This document shows positions 52,708 through 60,995 of a stretch of DNA of 64,000 nucleotides, in pieces. Within the stretch, counting starts at the first letter, position 1. Each line of letters opens with the position of its first letter. The notes beneath the pieces are model-generated. The model was not told where the DNA came from. It did not search any database and was given only the letters and a program-made list of their open reading frames with translations. The DNA is from an uncultured Paraprevotella sp. Lineage in GTDB: Bacteria > Bacteroidota > Bacteroidia > Bacteroidales > Bacteroidaceae. Both the position numbers and the translations under genes were made by a program. The stretch lies in the NCBI GenBank assembly GCA_944321345.1, contig CALUKY010000003.1, forward strand, positions 1 to 64,000, given 5' to 3'.

Positions 52708-53517
52708 ATGATGAAAAAGAAAATATTTGTATTGGCCGGTGCCTTGCTTTGTTGGGGCACAGCTTTACGGGCTCAGAGTGATGACTTCGGACTTTGGACG
52801 GAAATCAATGTATCGAAGTCTTTACCGCATAATCTGGAACTCTCATTTGAGGGTGAATACCGTATGGAAGATTGTCTGCGTAAAACGGACCGTTTTGGCG
52901 GGACGCTCAGTTTGGGCTACAAGGCTACCAAATTCATGAAATTCAAGGCCGGATATGCTTTGCTGTATGGATACCGTTCGGAAGAACGCAAGGATAAGTA
53001 TATCAATGATATTGAGGATCCGTTTTATTATAAAGGATATAACCTGACCGAGGCTTACTGGTCCTTGCGCCATCGCTTCAAGGCCGATGTCACTTTCGAC
53101 AAGAAATTCTTCAAGTGGCTGAAGATTTCTCTGCGTGAACGTTATCAGTATACATTCCGTCCGGAACAGGAAGTGCCACGCATGAAATACCGCTTCTATG
53201 AGGGCGAACTCAAACCTGGCTATCCTGAATCCGATCCGGATGTGAAGCATGAGAAGAGCACACACATGCTGCGTTCCCGTCTGGAGTTCCAATACGACAA
53301 GAAAAAATGTGACTGGAAGCCGTTTGTTTCTTTTGAGGTCTACAATGACTTGGCCAATCAGATGAAAACCGGTGAATATAAAGTGATGTGTGGTACGGAC
53401 TATAAGATCTCCAAACAGCACAAAGTGAATGTGTCTTATCTGTATAATACCGAGATGGAGTCACATCCTTATGAGAGCCGTCATGTGTTGATTTTAGGTT
53501 ATTCATATGATTTCTAA
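52708..53517 (+). CDS. DUF2490-like outer-membrane barrel protein
   Basis: A 269-residue protein with a signal peptide (ending TALRAQ at about 22). The DUF2490 pattern follows: FGLWTEINVSKSLPHNLELSFEGEYR (about 27-52), GYKATKFMKFKAGYALLYGYR, and many charged amphipathic strands such as SLRERYQYTF and EFQYDKKKCDWKPFVSFEVYN, ending in the barrel-type ILGYSYDF. No substrate can be inferred. It is third in the VTC operon, 33 bases after DUF4956, and could be the outer-membrane exit for whatever this system moves or anchors. Confidence 0.85.
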   Translation: MMKKKIFVLAGALLCWGTALRAQSDDFGLWTEINVSKSLPHNLELSFEGEYRMEDCLRKTDRFGGTLSLGYKATKFMKFKAGYALLYGYRSEERKDKYINDIEDPFYYKGYNLTEAYWSLRHRFKADVTFDKKFFKWLKISLRERYQYTFRPEQEVPRMKYRFYEGELKPGYPESDPDVKHEKSTHMLRSRLEFQYDKKKCDWKPFVSFEVYNDLANQMKTGEYKVMCGTDYKISKQHKVNVSYLYNTEMESHPYESRHVLILGYSYDF

Positions 53518-53541
53518 ACCAAAACACGAAATAATAGAATT

Positions 53542-54021
53542 ATGAAAAAAAGTTGGTGGGGCATTCTGCCCGTAATCGCATTGCTGACTCCTCAATGGAG
53601 TTATGCCGACGAGACAGAATATATGGTGTTTCTGTCATCGTCTGGTGAGCGGCAAGTTCCTGTTTCCGATCTGAAAAAAGTGGTTTTTCAGGGTGGAGAA
53701 ATGATTGTGGAGAAGAAGGACAACACTTCAGAGCGTTTTGCTTTGGGAGATATGAACAAGATGTTTTTCCAGATGCAGACTACCGGTATTGAGAAACCGG
53801 TTGGAACTGCAGGTCGTCTGATTTGGAATGCACAGACTGGTGAAATAAGATTGCCGGCGGTTTCGTCCGGCGCCTGGGCTACGGTGTATTCGCTGAGCGG
53901 TATGGTAGTCTGCAAGGAGCGGATGGCAGCAGCCGGCGGAACTCTGTCGCTGAATCATTTGCCGAAAGGTGTTTATGTGGTGCATTATGCCGGAATGACG
54001 CTTAAAATTGTGAAGCCATGA
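53542..54021 (+). CDS. Small secreted protein with sorting-domain-like C terminus
   Basis: A 159-residue protein. After signal peptide 1-22 comes a short strand-rich motif, TEYMVFLSSSGERQVPVSDLKKVVFQ (about 25-50), common at the N terminus of Bacteroidota surface proteins. The last 70 residues (WNAQTGEIRLPAV, TVYSLSGMVVCKERM, LPKGVYVVHYAGMTLKIVKP) fit a type IX secretion C-terminal domain. There is almost nothing between the two, so this is a minimal cargo. Its last codons overlap the next gene by 4 bases (ATGA), so the two are translationally coupled. Confidence 0.78.
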   Translation: MKKSWWGILPVIALLTPQWSYADETEYMVFLSSSGERQVPVSDLKKVVFQGGEMIVEKKDNTSERFALGDMNKMFFQMQTTGIEKPVGTAGRLIWNAQTGEIRLPAVSSGAWATVYSLSGMVVCKERMAAAGGTLSLNHLPKGVYVVHYAGMTLKIVKP

Positions 54022-55268
54022 AGAAAGGACTGATGAAGATAGGCAAGGGGCTGGCAGTGCTGTTCCTCTTGCTGCTGGCTCTGCCGGTGGCAGCCCAGCG
54101 TTACATGTATGTGTGGCAGGGGGGAAACTTTACCCGGGTAGACCGTTCCACGGTGGGCGATATGCCTTTTTCCGGTGGCGGCTATTATCTGCAGATTGAT
54201 GGTGTGAGCTATCCGCTGTCGCGTTTGGATAGTATTACCTTTACGCCTCCCGTACTGGATACTACCGGAAAGGTGGTGGTGCGTTATGAAGGCGATCGCG
54301 CTGAAGTGAGTATTCCGACAACGGTTACCGGGGTTACTGCTCAGGTAAATGGAGCGCATGTCATCCTGACCTCTACCAATACGACTGACGAACTGGAATA
54401 TGTGTTGCAGGGTACTTCATCCGCCGGTTCATTGCTTTATTACGGTGATTATAAGTGCAAGTTCTATTTGAACAATCTGAATCTGGTTTCCAATCAGGGA
54501 GCGGCCATTGACATTCAGTGCGGCAAACGTATTGAAATGATTCTGCACGAAGGAACAGTCAATTCTTTGCAGGACGCTCCGGGCGGTGTCCAGAAGGCAG
54601 CGCTCAACTGCGACGGTCATCTGGAGTTTGAGGACGGAGGAAGCCTGACGGTGGCTGGAAAGACCGGACATGCCATCCGCAGCAATGAGTATCTGTTGAT
54701 TAAGAAATCTACCGGAACGGTTACAGTCACGGAGGCCGTGAAAGACGGTCTGCACTGCGGACAGTATTTTCAGATGAACGGAGGTAACCTGGTTGTTTCC
54801 GGAAATAGGGAAGACGCGGTACAGGCAGAATTGACCAATAATCCGTTGGACGAACTCAACGGTCAGCTGTTGGTTAAGGGCGGTACGCTTGATCTTATGG
54901 TATCCGGAAATGATGTTAAGGGCTTGAAAGCCGACCGGAATATTACTATTAGCGGTGGCGATATCCGGATAAAGGTAACCGGTAACGGTTCTAAGGGTAT
55001 CAGTACCGATGGTCATTTGTTTGTCAATGAGAATGATTATCCTACCAGCATCGACATCGAGGCTACCGGTGGTCCGTACACCGATCCGACAACTCAGGAG
55101 GTAAAGAAATGTATGGGTATGAAGATTGACTTCAACATGACGGTAGAAGCCGGCAAAATCAAGGTGGTCAATACCGGAAAAGACAGCTCGGGTATCAAGG
55201 TTGCCGGTACGTACACCAATAAAGGCGGTCAGGTGGATGCTTCGATCGAAGCAGGAGTCATCAAATAA
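54018..55268 (+). CDS. Cthe_2159-type carbohydrate-binding beta-helix protein
   Basis: A 416-residue secreted protein with signal peptide 1-25 (ending PVAAQ). Residues about 28-77 repeat the short surface motif of the preceding gene (YMYVWQGGNFTRVDRSTV then LSRLDSITFTPP). The rest is a right-handed beta-helix of the Cthe_2159 (DUF4353) type, with rungs such as CDGHLEFEDGGSLTVAGK, GHAIRSNEYLLIKKSTG and GLKADRNITISGGDIRIKV. The Clostridium thermocellum founder binds cellulose and polygalacturonate. It is the last gene of the VTC operon, 4 bases overlapping the previous one. The ligand here is unknown; a surface adhesin or matrix role is likely. Confidence 0.88.
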   Translation: MKKGLMKIGKGLAVLFLLLLALPVAAQRYMYVWQGGNFTRVDRSTVGDMPFSGGGYYLQIDGVSYPLSRLDSITFTPPVLDTTGKVVVRYEGDRAEVSIPTTVTGVTAQVNGAHVILTSTNTTDELEYVLQGTSSAGSLLYYGDYKCKFYLNNLNLVSNQGAAIDIQCGKRIEMILHEGTVNSLQDAPGGVQKAALNCDGHLEFEDGGSLTVAGKTGHAIRSNEYLLIKKSTGTVTVTEAVKDGLHCGQYFQMNGGNLVVSGNREDAVQAELTNNPLDELNGQLLVKGGTLDLMVSGNDVKGLKADRNITISGGDIRIKVTGNGSKGISTDGHLFVNENDYPTSIDIEATGGPYTDPTTQEVKKCMGMKIDFNMTVEAGKIKVVNTGKDSSGIKVAGTYTNKGGQVDASIEAGVIK

Positions 55269-55315
55269 CCATTTGGTCTGCATACAGAGTTTTCAACAGG
55301 CTGTTGAAAACGGAC

Positions 55316-55357
55316 AAGGGCTGTTATGCCGGATGTTTCCGAAGCATAACAGCCCTT
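55316..55357. terminator. Bidirectional terminator between the VTC operon and pyrH
   Basis: Arms AAGGGCTGTTATGC (55316-55329) and its complement (55344-55357) pair perfectly over 14 bases. A second hairpin (GTTTTCAACAG/CTGTTGAAAAC, 55289-55311) lies just upstream. The genes are convergent. Confidence 0.88.
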
Positions 55358-55377
55358 GCTGTATCCGTATATCGGGA

Positions 55378-56088
55378 TTAGTTGTGTACCAATGTACCGA
55401 TGTTTTCGCCTTCCATCACCTTCTTCAGGTTGCCGTAGATGTCCATATTGAACACATAGATTGGCAGATTGTTTTCCTTGCACATGGTAGTGGCGGTCAG
55501 GTCCATCACTTTCAGGCCCTTGTTATAGATTTCATCGTAAGTAATCTCTGTGAACTTGGTAGCGGTAGGATCCTTTTCCGGGTCGGCAGTATAGACACCG
55601 TCCACACGGGTACCCTTCAGCATGACGTCCGCTTCGATCTCGATACCGCGCAGAGAAGAACCGGTATCAGTTGTAAAGTACGGGTTTCCGGTTCCGGCAC
55701 TCATAATCACTACCTCGCCGTTCTCCATACATTCAATTGCTTTCCATTTGCTGTAGAACTCACCGATCGGTTCCATACGTATGGCTGTCATTACGCGGCT
55801 CTTTACGCCGATGGCACCCAAGGCGCTGCTCAGTCCCAATGAATTGATCACGGTGGCGCACATACCCATCTGGTCGCCCTTCACGCGGTCAAATCCCTTT
55901 CCGGCGCCGCTCAGTCCGCGGAAAATGTTACCGCCTCCAATCACGATACCGATCTGTACCCCCATTTCGTGCACTTCCTTAATCTGCTGGGCATATTCTG
56001 CTAGTCTTTTCTCGTCAATACCATATTTCTGTTCGCCCATCAAGCTCTCTCCGCTCAATTTCAGCAAGATTCTTTTAAATTTAGCCAT
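55378..56088 (-). CDS. pyrH: UMP kinase
   Basis: A 236-residue amino-acid-kinase-fold enzyme that phosphorylates UMP to UDP. Segments are RILLKLSGESLMGEQKYGID (about 5-24), IGIVIGGGNIFRGLSGAGKG (about 46-65), DQMGMCATVINSLGLSSAL, RMEPIGEFYSKWKAIECMENGEVVIMSAGTGNPYFTTDT (the uridine and phosphate loops), VDGVYTADPEKDP, and LPIYVFNMDIYGNLKKVMEG. Monocistronic, with a promoter box at 56124 and a shared terminator. Confidence 0.97.
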   Translation of the reverse strand: MAKFKRILLKLSGESLMGEQKYGIDEKRLAEYAQQIKEVHEMGVQIGIVIGGGNIFRGLSGAGKGFDRVKGDQMGMCATVINSLGLSSALGAIGVKSRVMTAIRMEPIGEFYSKWKAIECMENGEVVIMSAGTGNPYFTTDTGSSLRGIEIEADVMLKGTRVDGVYTADPEKDPTATKFTEITYDEIYNKGLKVMDLTATTMCKENNLPIYVFNMDIYGNLKKVMEGENIGTLVHN

Positions 56089-56123
56089 GATACGATGTTT
56101 GTTAAGTTAATTCGAATTCCCTA

Positions 56124-56131
56124 CAAAGATA
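56124..56131 (-). promoter_or_regulatory. pyrH promoter -7 box
   Basis: The minus strand reads TATCTTTG, an exact match, 35 bases before the pyrH ATG. Confidence 0.75.
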
Positions 56132-56282
56132 CCTTTTTCGTTTTCTTGTTCCAATAAAATCCGGAAGTTTTCTTACCTTTCCTGTCAGGCCCTGTCTCTT
56201 GAATGTGCCTGTTTGGCGGTCTTGCGGGGTGGGGAACTATGCTTTTGCGCCCAGATTCGTAAGTGTACTTTCCGTAGGGTTT

Positions 56283-57074
56283 CTACAGGGTGAATTCCTG
56301 TTCCTGCGGTCCGTTCAGAATATAGCGTACCTCCTTGAAGGCATATTTCCGCTGTTGTCCCTGTTCATCTTCCAGAATCAGATGGCCGTCCGGCTCCACA
56401 TCGGCAATGCGTGCCCGGAAGCGGCCTCCTTCGTCTTCATATAGATGCCAGCCTTCCTTGCGGTACAGAGCCTTGCGATATTGGGCATCTACCGTATCGG
56501 CCTCGCCCCGTTGCAACATGCGGTAGTATTTCTGGAAACTTTCCATAAACAGTTCCAGTACGAATCGACGCTCCGTTTCCTGACCGAGAATCTGACGGAG
56601 CGACACCGGGTTAGGCGCGTCTCCTATGAATGTTTCCTGATTGACGTTCATGCCGATGCCGATGATGCTCTGCTCCAGTTGCTTGCCCATCCAGTCGTTT
56701 TCAATGAGCATGCCGCAAATCTTCCGGTCGTTCCAATACACATCATTGGGCCACTTGATCGAAATGCCTTCGGTGTAGTGGGCAAAGGCATCGTGCACGG
56801 CAAGAGCGGCTACCTGCGAAATGCGGAACATCTGTCCCGCCTCCAGAAAGCGCGGATGCACCTTCAGACTGAAAAGCAGGTTCTTGCCCCGTTCCGATTC
56901 CCAGGAGTTGCCGATTTGTCCCCGTCCCCGGCTTTGATATTCAGCGGTAACCAGAATCATGTCGCACGGTTGCAGAGGGCGGTATGATTTCAGAAAATTG
57001 TTGGTAGAGTCGATGCTTTCGAGTTCAATCATCTTGAATCCCGGTCCATCGTCCAGACAGAAATGTTTTTCCAT
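56283..57074 (-). CDS. birA: Biotin--[acetyl-CoA-carboxylase] ligase
   Basis: 263 residues from ATG 57074 (MEKHFCLDDGPGF). The open frame extends 142 codons upstream, but that part is the yraN gene read in another frame. Ligase motifs are ESIDSTNNFLKSY (about 18-30), TAEYQSRGRGQIGNSWESERGKNLLFSL (about 43-70, with the GRGRxG-type biotinyl-AMP loop) and KWPNDVYWNDRKICGMLIEN (about 108-127). It has no N-terminal helix-turn-helix, so it is a class I ligase without repressor function. It lies 17 bases after yraN. Confidence 0.95.
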   Translation of the reverse strand: MEKHFCLDDGPGFKMIELESIDSTNNFLKSYRPLQPCDMILVTAEYQSRGRGQIGNSWESERGKNLLFSLKVHPRFLEAGQMFRISQVAALAVHDAFAHYTEGISIKWPNDVYWNDRKICGMLIENDWMGKQLEQSIIGIGMNVNQETFIGDAPNPVSLRQILGQETERRFVLELFMESFQKYYRMLQRGEADTVDAQYRKALYRKEGWHLYEDEGGRFRARIADVEPDGHLILEDEQGQQRKYAFKEVRYILNGPQEQEFTL

Positions 57075-57091
57075 GTCTTTTTCTTTTTGTT

Positions 57092-57460
57092 TTAAAATTC
57101 CAGGGGCGGGTAGAAGGCCTGTTCGATGTGTTCGGTGCGGTAGGGCGGTTGCAGTCCTACCACGCAGATCAGGTCGAAGCGCACTTTCCCGTCGAATCTC
57201 TTTTTCCGGATATACGCCTCGGCGGCGGTGACCGTGCGTCTTATTTTCGGCATGTCCACCGCGTCCTGAGGGTTTCCGAACTCCGTGTTCCTCCGGCTTT
57301 TCACTTCCACGAACACCATGATGCCGTCTTTCAGGGCAATCAGGTCGATCTCGTTCTTCCGGAAGCGCCAGTTGCGTTCCAGAATGCGGTATCCCTTTTG
57401 GAGGAGCAGCTGTTCGGCGGCCGCCTCCCCCTCTTTTCCCAGTTCGTTGTGTAAAGCCAT
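57092..57460 (-). CDS. yraN: YraN family (UPF0102) endonuclease-like protein
   Basis: A 122-residue protein with the PD-(D/E)XK-like core of the family: ALHNELGKEGEAAAEQLLLQ (about 2-21), NWRFRKNEIDLIALKDGIMVFVEVKSRR (about 30-57, with the E-D and ExK catalytic-type residues) and a KIRRTVTAAEAYI helix. Members resemble Holliday-junction resolvases, but cellular function is not known. First gene of yraN-birA, with a promoter box at 57490. Confidence 0.93.
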   Translation of the reverse strand: MALHNELGKEGEAAAEQLLLQKGYRILERNWRFRKNEIDLIALKDGIMVFVEVKSRRNTEFGNPQDAVDMPKIRRTVTAAEAYIRKKRFDGKVRFDLICVVGLQPPYRTEHIEQAFYPPLEF

Positions 57461-57489
57461 GTTTTCTACGGTTCAGGTTTCTCTTTTCA

Positions 57490-57497
57490 CAAAGATA
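57490..57497 (-). promoter_or_regulatory. yraN-birA promoter -7 box
   Basis: The minus strand reads TATCTTTG, an exact match, 29 bases before the yraN ATG. Confidence 0.75.
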
Positions 57498-57545
57498 CAA
57501 GGAATCCTTGAAAAATCCTGCCTGTCGGCATTTTTTGTTTACACT

Positions 57546-60443
57546 TTATCCTTTCTTTTTCGGTTCTTTGTTCAGCTTCCAGATTACTTTGAAAAGAACG
57601 AAGCGGTTCAGTACGCTTTCATATTTTTCCTGTTGCATCTGCGCGTTGATGAAATATTGCGTGCCCGACAGCTGGTTCAACAGGTCGTAAGCCTCCAGTT
57701 CAAAGATCAGGTTCCCGTTCATGACAGCCTTGTTCGCCTTGATGTTCCAAAGCAGGTCATCCGTATTGAACTGTTTGTCCGAGAAACCTCTGCGACTATA
57801 CATGGTGAGGTAGCTCTGCAGGTTGATGCTCCAGGGCAGATCCACGAAACCGCCCACTCCATAACTGAAGTTCCACGCGTTTAGAGTCTGGAAGTTTTTC
57901 CCTTCGGAATGGTTCAGGTTCGCTCCGGCGGTCAGACTCAGGTAACGGTTGCGCTTTCCGTATTTTCCGTAGTTGAATGTCAGGTTCTCGCTGATATAGG
58001 TGGTGCGCACATTGCTTCGGATGCTGTTTGCGCTGGCTTCGGTCTGCAGCATGTCCACGCTGTTTCGGTAGCTTCCGTAAGACTGTGAGGTCATTCTCCA
58101 CTTCTTGTTCTTTTGGAACGGACGCATGTAGTATACGTTCAGTCGGGTCTGCCAGTTTCCGTTGATCACTTCCGGCCGGTAAGTGCGCACACCGGTCTGG
58201 CTGTTGTAGGTCATGGACTGGCAGAGCAGATTCTTCCACAGGTCATAGTAGAAGTGGACGTTCAGGAAAGAGTTCAATTTCTTTTTGTTCACATAGTAGT
58301 TCAGCACTACGGAATGCGTCTTCTTGTCTTTCAGATTGGGATTACTCAAGCGGACAACCAGCGGATCGGAATGATCCTGATAGTCCATGCTATATTGTAT
58401 CGGAGCGGCTTCCTGTGAGAATTTATAATTGATGTTATATCCTCGCCAGGTTGTATTCCGGTCTCCGGCCTGAAAATCCAAAGATACTTCAGGGCTGAAG
58501 AAGGTTTTCCGACGGATCATGACCGTATCGGTCTGGTCTCTTTGGTAATGTGCCCTTTCATAAACCTGTTCTAACGGGAGGTTGACGCTAAAGTTATATT
58601 GAAATTTCCAGTCTGGTCGCTGATAGGAGGTGCTGAGTCCCAATTCTTCCCGGTGTACCCGTTGCCAGTTTTTCAGGTCATAGCTGTTTTGAAGATCCAT
58701 TTGTTGCACCAACTGGTCTTTTGTGGAGGCCAGCTTGTCGAGGTCCCAGTCTTCGTAAAGTGAGCCGGCCAATTCGTACAGCGGGCGATGATCTGAGCTG
58801 TGGGTTTGCTTGTAATGGTACTGTGGAGTGATGAAATATCTGTAATTTCTATTTTTGCCAGAGATAATAATACATTCATAGGAACCGCCGAACTGATACA
58901 GATAGGAGTTCCAATTCTGATACCGGAACTGATCCTGTTCTGTGGGATTCTGAAACGGCTTTCCGGTGCTCATCTTATAGAGTTGATCGTTGTTGCTTCC
59001 GTCAAAACGGGCTTTGGCATCAAGGGTAATGATGTCCGGGGTATAAGCCATACGGCTTTCTGCCTTGAAATCTCCTCCTCCATAATAATATTCTCCACGG
59101 CTGCGATTCAGACTCTTCATGGCAGTGATCAGGGCATTATGATATCCGCCAGCTCCCGGGTTGTGGAAGATGCTGTCCAAGGACTCTCCCAGATAGCTTT
59201 CCCACGGTTCCTTATTGAAGTCCGCGCTTCTGCTGGTCTGATCACTCTTGTTCCGATTGTAGGACAGATAGGGATTGAAAGTGATGAAATATCCTTTTTT
59301 AGGATTGAATTCCATGTTAGCCTTGAGATCGGTATTCACATTCTGGCTTTGTGATACATTGTTTTGTCTTTTATAGATATTGTCCGGTTGCAGAAAATAA
59401 GTGGACGAGGTTTTCGTGTCCGCAAAGAAATCCGTATACTTGGTGTTTGCGTTTGCATTGATTTTGTATTTGTCTTCCGGGTGGGTGAGCAAAAGGTCGG
59501 TTCCACCTTCGATGGTCTTTCCGATGTTGTGTTTGTAATTGGGTGACTGCCAGTTGCCGTCCATGGAATAATAGTCCCCGGCATATACGTCGTTGACGGT
59601 GGCATAGGTGGCCCAACGTGTGCGCGGACTGAAACGCAGGGCAAAAGCCTTGCCCACATAGTGGTTGTCAGTACCGTAGCCTGCGGTGGCATTGGCAATC
59701 CATCCGATGCTGTATTCCTTCTTGAGGTTGACATCAACCACCAATGGCAATTGGGCATAGCGATTCTTGTCCACGCCGAGCGCCTTGTCCCGGTCAGACA
59801 TCTTTTCATATACTTTTACTTTGTCCACCATGTAGGCCGGAAGGTTGTTCAGTGCCACGCTCGGCTTACCCTTGAAAAAATCCTCTCCATTGATCAGCAG
59901 ACTGCTCACCTGTCTTCCGTTGACAAATATCTGTCCGTTGGGATGCAGTTCGAATCCAGGCAGCATGGCAATCAGGCGATCCAGCATGGAGCCTTGGGCC
60001 GTCTTGAAGGCGGCGGCGTTATAAACCAGAGTATCTCCTTTATAAACCATTCGGACCATTGTGGCATTGACAGCCACTTCTTTCATGTGTATCAGATTCT
60101 TTTTGTCCAGCTTGACGATACCCACGTCTGTGCTGAACGATCTGTTTTTTAAACTTTTTATACGGAAGTTCTGATAGGTATCCTTGTATCCTGCTTTAGA
60201 AAATCTAAAGATATAGGTTCCGTTCTTTACCGACTTGATAGGACTGGTAAAGGTCATGTTTTTGGGTTGTTTGGTTTGAAACTGAGTGATGAGTGTGCTG
60301 TCTTTAGACAGAATGCTGACGTGTACACTATCCAGAGGTTCGTATGTGAATGCGTCAATGACCTTTCCCCATATATAATGAGGAGATTGCGCGTTCATAT
60401 TCAAAGACATAAAACAGAAAAAGAATAGAATGATTAATTTCAT
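57546..60443 (-). CDS. TonB-receptor-like outer-membrane beta-barrel protein
   Basis: A 965-residue outer-membrane protein. Signal peptide 1-18 (ending NMNAQ), a carboxypeptidase-regulatory-like beta domain (about 22-115), a plug-like region with VYNAAAFKTAQGSMLDRLIAMLPGFELHPNGQIFVNGRQVSSLLINGEDF read across about 140-190, then a large barrel in many aromatic strands such as WKFQYNFSVNLPLEQVYERA. It belongs to the barrel family that lacks the SusC signature and has no susD partner. No ligand is suggested. It follows a truncated sulfotransferase-like gene and a 12-base-pair inverted repeat. Confidence 0.88.
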   Translation of the reverse strand: MKLIILFFFCFMSLNMNAQSPHYIWGKVIDAFTYEPLDSVHVSILSKDSTLITQFQTKQPKNMTFTSPIKSVKNGTYIFRFSKAGYKDTYQNFRIKSLKNRSFSTDVGIVKLDKKNLIHMKEVAVNATMVRMVYKGDTLVYNAAAFKTAQGSMLDRLIAMLPGFELHPNGQIFVNGRQVSSLLINGEDFFKGKPSVALNNLPAYMVDKVKVYEKMSDRDKALGVDKNRYAQLPLVVDVNLKKEYSIGWIANATAGYGTDNHYVGKAFALRFSPRTRWATYATVNDVYAGDYYSMDGNWQSPNYKHNIGKTIEGGTDLLLTHPEDKYKINANANTKYTDFFADTKTSSTYFLQPDNIYKRQNNVSQSQNVNTDLKANMEFNPKKGYFITFNPYLSYNRNKSDQTSRSADFNKEPWESYLGESLDSIFHNPGAGGYHNALITAMKSLNRSRGEYYYGGGDFKAESRMAYTPDIITLDAKARFDGSNNDQLYKMSTGKPFQNPTEQDQFRYQNWNSYLYQFGGSYECIIISGKNRNYRYFITPQYHYKQTHSSDHRPLYELAGSLYEDWDLDKLASTKDQLVQQMDLQNSYDLKNWQRVHREELGLSTSYQRPDWKFQYNFSVNLPLEQVYERAHYQRDQTDTVMIRRKTFFSPEVSLDFQAGDRNTTWRGYNINYKFSQEAAPIQYSMDYQDHSDPLVVRLSNPNLKDKKTHSVVLNYYVNKKKLNSFLNVHFYYDLWKNLLCQSMTYNSQTGVRTYRPEVINGNWQTRLNVYYMRPFQKNKKWRMTSQSYGSYRNSVDMLQTEASANSIRSNVRTTYISENLTFNYGKYGKRNRYLSLTAGANLNHSEGKNFQTLNAWNFSYGVGGFVDLPWSINLQSYLTMYSRRGFSDKQFNTDDLLWNIKANKAVMNGNLIFELEAYDLLNQLSGTQYFINAQMQQEKYESVLNRFVLFKVIWKLNKEPKKKG

Positions 60444-60461
60444 AAAATTTATGTTTGGAAA

Positions 60462-60495
60462 GGTCTATGAGATACTTTGTTGCATCCCATAGACC
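60462..60495. repeat. Inverted repeat just upstream of the barrel gene
   Basis: GGTCTATGAGAT (60462-60473) and ATCCCATAGACC (60484-60495) form a 12-base-pair stem with one G-U pair and a 10-base loop, ending 19 bases before the barrel gene's ATG on the minus strand. It lacks a strong T tract, so it may be a leader hairpin or operator rather than a terminator. Confidence 0.5.
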
Positions 60496-60502
60496 ACGTT
60501 AG

Positions 60503-60667
60503 TTAAAAGAAGAAGTTTAACAGGCCGTTACCCAAAAGTGTTCCTTCCGGTTTAGAAGTACTTCCAGGTGCAGAAGTTGACGGAGGTAATGATGTTTTAT
60601 AACAATTGCAGTTATCCTCCAGCTCCGGACTTCCCGATATGGAAGAAGTATTCTCTAAATTTTTTAT
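60503..60667 (-). pseudogene. 54-codon open frame, probable frameshifted tail of the sulfotransferase-like gene
   Basis: An open frame without a start codon that lies in the +1 frame relative to the sulfotransferase-like gene and overlaps its last 18 codons. Its translation begins with KNLENTSSISGSPELEDNC, then a Pro/Ser/Thr-rich linker (PPSTSAPGSTSKPEG) and a hydrophobic end (LLGNGLLNFFF). The composition looks coding. Skipping one base at the A6 run at about 60661-60666 would fuse the two frames. I cannot tell a mutation or sequencing error from programmed slippage. Confidence 0.4.
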
Positions 60668-60995
60668 TTATGCAAAACCATTTATAACATGAATATAGTC
60701 TTTGAACAGGATCACGCCATATTGCAAACTTAATATAGTGTCCGTGTATCATTTCATATTCAGGCATATCGCATACAGGAATCAGAAAGCCTTTTTCAGG
60801 ATTAAATCCGATGTATGCATGAGTATCATCTTCATTTTCAGGTATAAATCCTTCTTTTGACCAGATGGCTATATTCTTGAGGCTTGTAACTGCATTTTTA
60901 GAAATTGCGACAAAAGCAAGTCTGTATTTTTCAATAATGCAGAAATAATTTCCAAAGAATAAATTTTGTGTATAATATTTGTCTTTTGTCTTCAT
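60612..60995 (-). CDS. Truncated sulfotransferase-like protein
   Basis: 127 residues matching only the first half of the Sulfotransfer_2 fold. The PAPS 5'-phosphosulfate loop-like segment is YRLAFVAISKNAVTSLKNIA (about 24-43), and the 3'-phosphate motif is FAIWRDPVQRLYSCYKWF (about 90-107). A full enzyme would be over 200 residues. There is no signal peptide. It lies in an AT-rich pocket with its own promoter box at 61065. The frame ends in GKSGAGG, while a different frame stays open for 54 codons. It is either a decaying gene or a two-frame protein; activity is doubtful. Confidence 0.6.
   Translation of the reverse strand: MKTKDKYYTQNLFFGNYFCIIEKYRLAFVAISKNAVTSLKNIAIWSKEGFIPENEDDTHAYIGFNPEKGFLIPVCDMPEYEMIHGHYIKFAIWRDPVQRLYSCYKWFCINKKFREYFFHIGKSGAGG

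Noticed and set aside
52843-53421. 192-codon minus-strand frame opposite the DUF2490-like gene
   Set aside because: Shadow of the barrel gene, which has a signal peptide and a barrel-type C terminus.
54429-55283. 284-codon minus-strand frame opposite the beta-helix protein
   Set aside because: The plus-strand gene has a signal peptide, regular beta-helix rungs and operon context.
57075-57500. N-terminal extension of the birA frame by 142 codons
   Set aside because: It overlaps yraN in another frame; the extension is Arg/Gly/Pro-rich nonsense and birA has a normal start at 57074.
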